From positions 1 through 14,458 of the forward strand of contig JARIAA010000088.1 in NCBI GenBank assembly GCA_029264635.1: a DNA stretch of 14,458 nt, read 5' to 3'. Numbering within the stretch: position 1 is the first letter of the stretch; every line of letters starts with the position of its first letter. Source of the stretch: Psychrobacter sp. GTDB taxonomy: Bacteria; Pseudomonadota; Gammaproteobacteria; Pseudomonadales; Moraxellaceae. A program made the translations under genes and the position numbers. This document shows, piece by piece, positions 7,309-13,957 of the stretch. The notes under the pieces were generated by a model. The model searched no databases. It had not been told where the DNA came from and worked only from the letters and a program-made list of their open reading frames with translations.

Positions 7309-10053
7309 CTAGGTTTTAACCAAACTGCCAAGACCGCCAGATATGAGTAACGTCGTATCGGTTAGCCCTTTAATAGGTTTCATGCCTGCGCGAAGACCCG
7401 TCTCAATGCCTATATAGCGTGGCTCCCACTCAGGATTGAATTTTTCTTTAAAGTGACGCAGTCCCGTAAAGTTATAATAAGTTTTACCGTATTTGGTCAC
7501 AGTATTGGTCACATAGCGCCATTTCGGTCCGATAGTTTCAAATCTTGCTGGAATCTCCATGTATTTACTATCTATAATGTGTTGACTCATAGCTTTTAAA
7601 GCTTCATCGTCGTTTGAGTCACTATCTTTTGAAGTACGATTTTTTAAAGAATCGTTTCTGGCTACCGTTCTATCTTCAATCTCAAAACCAGTAAACGGCG
7701 CCATTCCTAAATTAAAAGAATAAAAGCCCGCCTCTTTACCCCACATAAACAAATTCACAAATAGATAGTCCATCATGTTTTTGATGGCTTTATCTTCGCT
7801 ATTTTGCACCTCTTTATAACGCATCAAATCAATAGACAACTCATTGAGCTGACCGCTTTGCCAGAGATTGGCAAAAGCGACGATCTCACCTTGGTATTTA
7901 ACTACTGCGCAATCAAAATGCTTTAGATAGTTCTCATCAAAGTAGCCCAGTGAAAAGCCTTTTTCCGCTGACTTTTTTTCTTCTAGCCAAGTATCAGACA
8001 CTGCTTTTAAGTCTGCTAGTAATGCAGGAACTTGCTCTCTTGGTATTACCTCAAAGCTCAGCCCATCTTTAGTACCGCGACTAATGACTTGACGGAATTT
8101 AGCATTTTTGCTGCCTTGTAGGCCAAAGACATCTAAGTTAACAATAGCTTCTTCACCGATTTTTAGCAGTTGTATGCCATTCTCATTGAATAAATGTCGA
8201 TATCTGTTACTGACTTCATAAAAGACACAAGTCCCACCAAAACTCTGGCATAACGCAATGAATGTCTCAATCAAAATACCAAATTCACTGTCATTACCAA
8301 TAGGATCAGACATGACAATCCAGCTTCTACCTTGCGTTTGATACATAATAAAGCTATTACCTGTATCACTAAATAGCAATTGTTTATCACCCAACAAGCT
8401 TAAATTTGCGATTGAATATGCAGACTGTTTTGCCACTTGTTCAGCTTTGGCGAGCTCTGTTTGAGTAGGTAAGCTTGGTAGTGGTTTTTTAAATCGAATA
8501 AGGCTAAATAAAGTATAAGCGATGGTTAAGATGGCAAGCACCGCGTATGAGCGTAAAAAACGTGCTCCGCCATCTCCTGACACATTCCACCATAGATCAG
8601 GGCTATAGGCTTCATTACGGTATACGTACATCCCCACCCAGAAGAGGCTAATTAGGAATACTGATAGTAAAATTAAAGTTTGTGAGTTTAAGCGTAAGCT
8701 CATCAAGCTCGACTGACGGTCAAAGTAGCTTCGGTTAAAGTAGGCTACGCCGAACAATAAGGCACAGATCACAGCGACCTCTATTTCTAAATGTTTAACC
8801 AATAAAGTCACTATTGACGCACCCAATAACCACATTGATATATGCCATGCGCCATTGAGACGTTGGTAAAATCCACGCGCTAATACAATTAACGCAAAGC
8901 CCATCAGTGTATTTAGAAGGTAAGACGTTTCGATAATAGGTATCGGTATAAACTCCCCTAATAACAGCTCTCGATTCGCCACAGGCGGCAAAATGCTGAC
9001 GACCAACATGACTATACCTAAACCGGCGATTGCCAAAGCAAGAAGCTGTGGAATCCAGACACTAGGGAGAATACTGCGTTTTTTAGTTGTATCCATACCT
9101 GAGCGAATATAGGCTTCATGTAAGACAAACGATAATATCCCCAGTATAAAGGGAATAAAATAATAAAGAATACGATACAACAGCAGTACGGATAATAGCG
9201 TGGTCTTATCCATTTTCTGTAATGAGGCAACCATTGTGAGCTCAAACACGCCAAGACCACCAGGTACATTACTAATTAGCCCTGCCATGAGAGATTGCAC
9301 GTAGGCGGAAAAGATCTCTAGATATGCAGCATTACTATTTGATGGAATCAGCAGATAAATAATAAAAGCCATCATGCTAATGTCAATAACAGCAACCGTA
9401 GCGAGTTTAATAAGTACAAATGCAGGCGGTAAACTCAGTTGCCACTGCTTAATGGAAAAGACGCGACCTGATTTGCCAGCAAACATGATGGATGCTGTTA
9501 TTGATATCAGAACCAGAAAACCTACAGCTTGAAAGGCACTTTCCGAGATCGGTGCCAGCCATGACACTTTTGACAGCAACTGAGATAGCATGTGTGGATT
9601 TAAAACTAAAGATATACCAAGTATGATAAATGCCCCATAGCTAAACGCTAAAGATACTAGCAAGATAATATTGGCAATATTAATGCTAGGGATATCCTCC
9701 TTACCATAGTACCTAAAACGCACGGCACCAGCTGAAAAAACAGCGATACCTATAGTGTTGCCAATCGAAAAAGCGGTTAATGAAGTATTGATTATTTTTG
9801 TATATCCGATATTAGATTTTACATATCGAACCGCTATCAAGTCATAAAGGCTTAAGATAAGGTATGAGAGAATAACAGCGCACACAGCTTTAAACATCGT
9901 TAATGGTGGCGTTGCCAAAATGACAGATTTCATCTGCGCTATATCTAAGGTATGCACCATATGAAACAACGATTTGGATGCCAAGGCAAACATCACGATA
10001 GCAACAACGGCTAATAACCAATGCCAATTAAATTTTATATTTTTTATCATCAT
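7309..10053 (-). CDS. mprF: Bifunctional phosphatidylglycerol aminoacyltransferase/flippase MprF
   Basis: A full-length 914-residue protein. Residues 1-520 form a polytopic membrane region containing the conserved flippase motif SNVPGGLGVFE (261-271). Residues about 550-885 form the cytosolic DUF2156/GNAT-like synthase domain, with SDPIGN (582-587), ELSIDLMRY (738-746), NLGMAPF (781-787) and YNFTGLRHFKEKFNPEWEPR (860-879). MprF uses aminoacyl-tRNA to add lysine or alanine to phosphatidylglycerol and flips the product outward, lowering the negative surface charge. Which amino acid is used cannot be told here. A Ser/Asp/Asn-rich stretch at about 800-835 looks like an insertion of about 30 residues. 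The start has two adjacent ATGs. Unlike five neighbours, it has no box in its 137-nt upstream gap; it may be read from the COG4705-type gene. Confidence 0.93.
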   Translation of the reverse strand: MMIKNIKFNWHWLLAVVAIVMFALASKSLFHMVHTLDIAQMKSVILATPPLTMFKAVCAVILSYLILSLYDLIAVRYVKSNIGYTKIINTSLTAFSIGNTIGIAVFSAGAVRFRYYGKEDIPSINIANIILLVSLAFSYGAFIILGISLVLNPHMLSQLLSKVSWLAPISESAFQAVGFLVLISITASIMFAGKSGRVFSIKQWQLSLPPAFVLIKLATVAVIDISMMAFIIYLLIPSNSNAAYLEIFSAYVQSLMAGLISNVPGGLGVFELTMVASLQKMDKTTLLSVLLLYRILYYFIPFILGILSFVLHEAYIRSGMDTTKKRSILPSVWIPQLLALAIAGLGIVMLVVSILPPVANRELLLGEFIPIPIIETSYLLNTLMGFALIVLARGFYQRLNGAWHISMWLLGASIVTLLVKHLEIEVAVICALLFGVAYFNRSYFDRQSSLMSLRLNSQTLILLSVFLISLFWVGMYVYRNEAYSPDLWWNVSGDGGARFLRSYAVLAILTIAYTLFSLIRFKKPLPSLPTQTELAKAEQVAKQSAYSIANLSLLGDKQLLFSDTGNSFIMYQTQGRSWIVMSDPIGNDSEFGILIETFIALCQSFGGTCVFYEVSNRYRHLFNENGIQLLKIGEEAIVNLDVFGLQGSKNAKFRQVISRGTKDGLSFEVIPREQVPALLADLKAVSDTWLEEKKSAEKGFSLGYFDENYLKHFDCAVVKYQGEIVAFANLWQSGQLNELSIDLMRYKEVQNSEDKAIKNMMDYLFVNLFMWGKEAGFYSFNLGMAPFTGFEIEDRTVARNDSLKNRTSKDSDSNDDEALKAMSQHIIDSKYMEIPARFETIGPKWRYVTNTVTKYGKTYYNFTGLRHFKEKFNPEWEPRYIGIETGLRAGMKPIKGLTDTTLLISGGLGSLVKT

Positions 10054-10190
10054 TGCTAATCACTTATATAGAGCGCTTTGGGCATAACGCACAGCGCGGC
10101 TAGTTTAATTAGCTGGCAAGTTTGTATTCTTAACATTTAATCAATAAGATGGCTCCTAATTTATAACACATATTTAGATTAAAAGTTTTA

Positions 10191-11000
10191 TTAGTGATTG
10201 TTTACTTGATGACCTTTTTTATAGCTCTCATAGCTTACTAAGCTCACAATCATTAATAAAAAGACCATACTTATACTAGTGACGCCTAACTCTAATCCAC
10301 CATTTTTGACGGGCTGTGATAGCCAATCACCAAGCGCTGCTCCTAATGGACGGGTCAAAATATAAGCGAGCCAAAAACAGAGAACACTGTTCAATTTAAG
10401 AACATAAAACCCTGCTGTGATAAGCGCAATGCCACTAGCGAATATTAGAGTAGAATTTTGATAACCGATGTTGAGCCCTTCTGCAAACCAGTCGCCTGCA
10501 GCAGTGCCTAGTGCAAAAGTCGCTAAGATGGCGACCCAATAAAATAGTTCACGGGGAAAGGTATCAATGTGATGAATAGACAGAGTTTTCTCACGGGCGT
10601 ACCAAACAGCGAACACGAGTGCCAGCAAAATACTAAACCCTATCGTTGAGTATGCTAATGGTATACCTAAATTATCGGTCATATTGTCGGTAATCAGCGT
10701 GCCAAGAATGCTCACGAACACCACTGTTAGCCAGTATTTCCACGGTATATACTCTTTAGCTTTTAGCTGAATAACTAACACAAGTAAAAATAGCGCCGTC
10801 ATGATCAAGGAGGTCATCGGCAGACCTAACTTGAAATTAAAGATCATAAAGTCAGCGGCGGTCTCGCCTACTGTGGTCGACATCATTTTGATCAGCCAAA
10901 ATACCAAAGTGATTTGTGACACTTTATTAAGCATGTTGGCATGCTTTGACGATTTGGATAGGCTGTTTTCTGCTACAAGTATTTGAGGAGAGGTAGACAT
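10191..11000 (-). CDS. COG4705-type integral membrane protein with four internal GxxxxD repeats
   Basis: A 269-residue hydrophobic protein with about eight predicted membrane segments, resembling the uncharacterised COG4705 family (from memory). A seven-residue motif recurs four times: VGETAAD (44-50), LGTLITD (99-105), LGTAAGD (164-170) and LGAALGD (219-225). The spacings of 55, 65 and 55 suggest that an ancestral two-motif unit was duplicated. Each copy places an acidic residue inside or at the edge of a membrane helix, as in many cation transporters, but no substrate can be assigned. GGAAAG lies a suitable distance before the ATG. It has its own direct-repeat box promoter about 60-95 nt upstream, the only one on the minus strand, which places it in the proposed envelope regulon. 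mprF follows after 137 nt. Confidence 0.85.
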   Translation of the reverse strand: MSTSPQILVAENSLSKSSKHANMLNKVSQITLVFWLIKMMSTTVGETAADFMIFNFKLGLPMTSLIMTALFLLVLVIQLKAKEYIPWKYWLTVVFVSILGTLITDNMTDNLGIPLAYSTIGFSILLALVFAVWYAREKTLSIHHIDTFPRELFYWVAILATFALGTAAGDWFAEGLNIGYQNSTLIFASGIALITAGFYVLKLNSVLCFWLAYILTRPLGAALGDWLSQPVKNGGLELGVTSISMVFLLMIVSLVSYESYKKGHQVNNH

Positions 11001-11061
11001 GAGTGCTTTCCTTTTTTAGGGTAGTTGGGAGATAGCACTTTACTTGCTACGCCCTTAACTT

Positions 11062-11095
11062 ATAGTAGCTACCCCGCTATTAAGAAAGTGTTAAG
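11062..11095 (-). promoter_or_regulatory. Direct-repeat box and -10 upstream of the COG4705-type gene
   Basis: Read on the minus strand: CTTAAC (11095-11090), ACTTT, CTTAAT (11084-11079), an 11-nt spacer, then TACTAT (11067-11062). The orientation matches the minus-strand gene starting at 11000. The same 34-nt module occurs before dedA, eptA, cytochrome b561 and dgkA. Confidence 0.72.
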
Positions 11096-11214
11096 ACGTT
11101 ATTATCTACTTCTTAATTTAAATACATTTTCGCTAATCAAATTATCAACTCCTATGAAGCCTTCCCTACGTCATATCTGCGGGTCTCAAAATATGAAAAT
11201 AGACTACAACTGAC

Positions 11215-12195
11215 CTAAAACCATTTCTTATTTTTAAAATATAGGACAATGATCACTGTAACCGTGACCATCAAACCGAGTAAAACAAAATAACCGTAGT
11301 GCCACTTCAGCTCAGGCATATACTCAAAGTTCATACCGTAAATACCTGCTAAAAACGTCAGCGGTATAAACACTGCTGTAACCAAAGTCAACGTGCGCAT
11401 GATTTCATTTAAACGATGCCCCTGAATTGAAAATATCAGATTGGTTTTACTGTCAAGCTCAAACAACTCAAAATCAATCTCACCAATTAAATTATTTGCC
11501 TGCTCCTTGAGCTCTGTGAAATACTTAACATCTATAGTAATAATATTTATGGTCTCCAGCTTTACGATAGTGTTGCGCAAACTTAGTGTCGCTTTCTTAA
11601 AATTTAACATGCGTCGTTTTTGCGCCTCAACCTTTTCGGTAAAATAAGGCGTTGGGTTAATGTTTGATACCTTTATAGAGTCACTGTCAGAATTTAATAA
11701 TTTTTCAAACGTCTCTTCATAGTTTGTTATTAATGATTCAATCAAAAGAAACATAAGGTAATCCACCTTTTTACTTCGAACTTGACCTCTACCTTGTATC
11801 AAGCGATCACGAATCCACTGAAAATGTCCGCCCCTATTCTCTTGTAAACTCCATAACATATTTGATGAGACAATAAAAATTATTTGCTCACTATTTAAAT
11901 TTTTATCCTCGGTTTTTAGCACTTTTAAGGCAACAAACAGAACGTTATCCAGCTCAAGAACCTTGTTAGCATGCTCTTTATCTTGTAGTAGCTTGAGCAA
12001 AAAGTCATCAAATTGGTTTTGGATGACAACCTGTTTTATCGCATCTAATTCGCTTAGTCCATAAGTGTTCAGCCAAAAAACCTCGTCACTATGTGATTCA
12101 AAGCTTAACTTTACAAGGTCATCACAGGGCGTATTTGACACTAGTGAAGATGAATAAGCGATCAGTGTCGTATTTTCTAAGAACTTTCCTGACAT
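11215..12195 (-). CDS. corA: CorA-family divalent metal ion transporter
   Basis: A 326-residue protein with the CorA plan: a long cytosolic N-terminal domain rich in helices (a coiled region at about 180-265), two C-terminal membrane segments (about 266-285 and 302-320) and between them the selectivity motif YGMN (Gly-Met-Asn at 287-289). It ends in the usual basic tail KNKKWF. CorA proteins form pentamers that carry Mg2+ and sometimes Co2+, Ni2+ or Zn2+. The N-terminus is divergent, and a zinc-efflux ZntB-like role cannot be excluded. AAAGGA (complement of 12202-12207), 6 nt from the ATG, supports the start. No direct-repeat box is found on its strand; its 303-nt upstream gap is shared with the divergent cytochrome b561 promoter. 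Confidence 0.88.
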   Translation of the reverse strand: MSGKFLENTTLIAYSSSLVSNTPCDDLVKLSFESHSDEVFWLNTYGLSELDAIKQVVIQNQFDDFLLKLLQDKEHANKVLELDNVLFVALKVLKTEDKNLNSEQIIFIVSSNMLWSLQENRGGHFQWIRDRLIQGRGQVRSKKVDYLMFLLIESLITNYEETFEKLLNSDSDSIKVSNINPTPYFTEKVEAQKRRMLNFKKATLSLRNTIVKLETINIITIDVKYFTELKEQANNLIGEIDFELFELDSKTNLIFSIQGHRLNEIMRTLTLVTAVFIPLTFLAGIYGMNFEYMPELKWHYGYFVLLGLMVTVTVIIVLYFKNKKWF

Positions 12196-12276
12196 TCATA
12201 TTCCTTTGCTTATCTTATATTTTCGTAAAAAAAGCTATCATTAGTTTTTCTAAAAGTGTCTATAAATGAATATTAC

Positions 12277-12310
12277 CTTAACATTTTCTTAACCACCTCG
12301 CACCTATACT
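12277..12310 (+). promoter_or_regulatory. Direct-repeat box and -10 upstream of cytochrome b561
   Basis: CTTAAC (12277-12282), ATTTT, CTTAAC (12288-12293), an 11-nt spacer, then TATACT (12305-12310). It lies in the 303-nt divergent gap between corA and the cytochrome gene and points to the cytochrome. The predicted leader is long, about 180 nt; I see no further gene or convincing structure in it. Confidence 0.75.
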
Positions 12311-12317
12311 GGTACTC

Positions 12318-12329
12318 AAGTGCCAACCA
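12318..12329 (+). repeat. Leader element AAGTGCYAACCA, copy 1
   Basis: AAGTGCCAACCA begins 7 nt after the -10 of the cytochrome b561 promoter, so it forms the first bases of the transcript. The matching element AAGTGCTAACCA occupies the same place after the dgkA -10 (13328-13339). Identical placement suggests that the two promoters arose by duplication or that the start region is under selection. Confidence 0.55.
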
Positions 12330-12498
12330 ATAATTTCTTGTTTCAATGCGAGTAATTGTTAAGCACTATGTTCAGATCAAGCATAAAATAATTATTGAAA
12401 ACGTTTAGAAATCGTCTATATCAACGAAAAATTGCCATATAAAGCTGCTTCTAATAAGCCTGATAATAACGAAAATATATTTATAACCGAGGTGATAT

Positions 12499-13023
12499 AT
12501 GGATAAGATAATGAAAGTGCAAAAATGGCCGATTAGCAGCCGAATCTTCCACTGGGTAAGCGCTGTTTTGTTGCTGGTAACGTGGTTACTCATGGTGTTA
12601 TACCAAAACACTGATCAGAGTCTATATATCAATTTACACAAAGCCTTTGGTCTTAGTGTCTTGTGTTGGATGCTCGCACGTGTATTCAATCGATTATTGA
12701 CTAAGGCTCCTGCGGCCGTTGTCATGCCAGACTGGCAAAAAAAGATATCGAAGCTGAATCATTTTGTACTTTACGTCCTCCTAATTGCTATGCCTATAGC
12801 AGGACTACTGATGACAGTATACGGGGGTCGTCCAGTCGATGTGTTTGGCCTTTTTCAGATCCCTGTTTTTGTAGACCCTGATCGTAGTGCAGCACGATTT
12901 TATAATAATATTCATACTAATATTATTTGGCCAATGATCATAGCTTTTACTTCATTACACATTGGTGCAGCACTGTATCATCAGTTTATTTTGAAAGACC
13001 AGCTGATTAATCGTATGAAGTGA
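12499..13023 (+). CDS. Cytochrome b561 (CybB-type) membrane haem protein
   Basis: A 174-residue four-helix di-haem membrane protein. It begins with the family phrase RIFHWVSAVLLLVTWLLM (His18), then LHKAFGLSVL (His47), LNHFVLYVLLIAMPIAGLLM (His88), and ends with a helix carrying His139, His154 and His161. These give more than enough histidines for two haem b groups. CybB-type cytochromes accept electrons from the quinol pool; CybB of E. coli is a superoxide:ubiquinone oxidoreductase, and the role of this one is not known. GAGG at 12489-12492, 6 nt before the ATG, supports the start, though Met5 is another possible start. Its place under the same box as lipid-modifying genes is unexpected and suggests a redox or reactive-oxygen branch of the envelope stress response. 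Confidence 0.9.
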   Translation: MDKIMKVQKWPISSRIFHWVSAVLLLVTWLLMVLYQNTDQSLYINLHKAFGLSVLCWMLARVFNRLLTKAPAAVVMPDWQKKISKLNHFVLYVLLIAMPIAGLLMTVYGGRPVDVFGLFQIPVFVDPDRSAARFYNNIHTNIIWPMIIAFTSLHIGAALYHQFILKDQLINRMK

Positions 13024-13131
13024 AAATCGATGCTCATACGGGCAAGGTTCTAAGCAGTCAGGTAGATGTGTAGAACGATGATTAGCTTTAAAACTCAACC
13101 TTATTATCAATCAAAACAGTAGCTTTTATCT

Positions 13132-13164
13132 CAGTAGCACAGGTATTAGCTACTGCTTTTTTTT
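13132..13164 (+). terminator. Rho-independent terminator after cytochrome b561
   Basis: CAGTAGC (13132-13138) pairs with GCTACTG (13149-13155) around a 10-nt loop; one C and eight T follow (13157-13164). A further direct copy of CAGTAGC, preceded by AAAA, lies at 13117-13123 and could form an alternative stem with the same 3' arm. The terminator separates the cytochrome unit from dgkA, so each needs its own box. Confidence 0.85.
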
Positions 13165-13286
13165 GTACAATATTTAGGCATTAAGCTTTCATTCATTCAG
13201 CTTAGCAAAAACGCTATATCAAAAATATAAGGCCCGTATTTCCCTCACTTAAATTAACGATATAAATTTCATGTACAGTGTTTCAT

Positions 13287-13320
13287 CTTAACGCTTTCTT
13301 AATGGTCGTACTCTTATACT
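13287..13320 (+). promoter_or_regulatory. Direct-repeat box and -10 upstream of dgkA
   Basis: CTTAAC (13287-13292), GCTTT, CTTAAT (13298-13303), an 11-nt spacer, then TATACT (13315-13320). It should drive the small leader ORF, dgkA and the PAP2 gene as one unit. The leader is about 125 nt. Between the terminator and this box (13165-13286) I see nothing else. Confidence 0.75.
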
Positions 13321-13327
13321 AATATTT

Positions 13328-13339
13328 AAGTGCTAACCA
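13328..13339 (+). repeat. Leader element AAGTGCYAACCA, copy 2
   Basis: AAGTGCTAACCA starts 7 nt after the dgkA -10, matching copy 1 at 12318-12329 in 11 of 12 bases and in exact position. The last bases overlap the left arm of the hairpin at 13337-13356. Confidence 0.55.
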
Positions 13340-13356
13340 GTGCTCTCCTACACTGG
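13337..13356 (+). other. Short hairpin in the dgkA leader
   Basis: CCAGTG (13337-13342) and CACTGG (13351-13356) can pair around an 8-nt loop, ending just 4 nt before the ATG of the small leader ORF at 13361. It could hide that start from ribosomes. The stem is only 6 bp, so this is a weak call. Confidence 0.3.
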
Positions 13357-13360
13357 GATC

Positions 13361-13444
13361 ATGACAACAATAACTATATCGGTGATCGCACTTTTTACTT
13401 TATTTTCAAAACCAGCCATATCTTCTGATGTTAATAACTATTAA
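13361..13444 (+). CDS. Possible 27-residue hydrophobic leader peptide before dgkA
   Basis: ATG at 13361 opens a 27-codon frame reading MTTITISVIALFTLF then SKPAISSDVNNY, closed by TAA at 13442-13444, only 9 nt before the dgkA ATG. Residues 3-15 are strongly hydrophobic and the tail is polar, like a tiny single-pass membrane peptide or a bare signal sequence. dgkA has no clear Shine-Dalgarno sequence, so translation may be coupled to this frame. The weak point is its own start: only GGGA lies upstream, at just 2 nt. Chance is a real alternative. By analogy only, enterobacterial PmrA controls a membrane peptide of similar size, PmrR. Confidence 0.28.
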   Translation: MTTITISVIALFTLFSKPAISSDVNNY

Positions 13445-13453
13445 GCGATTAAT

Positions 13454-13909
13454 ATGAGCACTCTCGATAATGAACCCGAAAATTCTGATTATCAACTTCA
13501 AAAAATACCCAACGCTCTACTAATAGCTGATAGCTTTGCAAGTGAGGTTAAAGGTAAAACAGGGCTGGCTCGTATTTTAAAAGCGACAGGCTATTCAATA
13601 GAAGGTTTTAAAGCGGCTTATAAATATGAGGCGGCTTTTAGGCAAGTTATTTGGCTCAATGTCATCCTATTTATTACCCTAATATTTATGCCTTTTGCGA
13701 CTCCTATAAAAATGCTGCTGATAATCGTCTCGTTTTTATCGCTTATCGTCGAGCTATTTAATACGGGTATTGAAGCCTGCGTTGATCATACGTCAACCAA
13801 GCAACATCCTCTCGCTAAAATAGCCAAGGACGTCGGTTCGGCGGCGCAGTTTTTAGCACTGCTGCTATTGTTCGTTTTATGGTCGATGGCTTTATTTAGC
13901 TTTTTATAG
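13454..13909 (+). CDS. dgkA: Diacylglycerol kinase DgkA
   Basis: A 151-residue inner-membrane kinase that turns diacylglycerol into phosphatidic acid with ATP. GLARILKATGYSIEGFKAAY and EAAFRQ (about 37-64) form the amphipathic N-terminal part. The active-site block VELFNTGIEACVDH has Glu100, Asn103, Glu107 and Asp111, and AKIAKDVGSAAQ has Lys125 and Asp126. These match E. coli Glu69, Asn72, Glu76, Asp80, Lys94 and Asp95 with a constant offset of 31. About 30 extra N-terminal residues explain the offset and the length above the usual 120. Three membrane helices follow in the expected places. Phosphoethanolamine transfer by EptA releases diacylglycerol, so co-control by the same box makes sense. 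PAP2 starts 48 nt downstream. Confidence 0.93.
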   Translation: MSTLDNEPENSDYQLQKIPNALLIADSFASEVKGKTGLARILKATGYSIEGFKAAYKYEAAFRQVIWLNVILFITLIFMPFATPIKMLLIIVSFLSLIVELFNTGIEACVDHTSTKQHPLAKIAKDVGSAAQFLALLLLFVLWSMALFSFL

Positions 13910-13957
13910 TGAACAGCATTTAAGCTTTTGCAAATTAATATATTGAAAGGTATTTAA

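Noticed and set aside
10054..10190. Search for a direct-repeat box upstream of mprF
   Set aside because: Isolated TTAA half-sites are present on both strands but no pair has the 11-nt period, so mprF is not claimed as a direct member of the regulon.
12352..12414. 20-codon ORF in the cytochrome b561 leader
   Set aside because: It has no ribosome site, is not hydrophobic like the dgkA leader ORF and lies far from the gene start.
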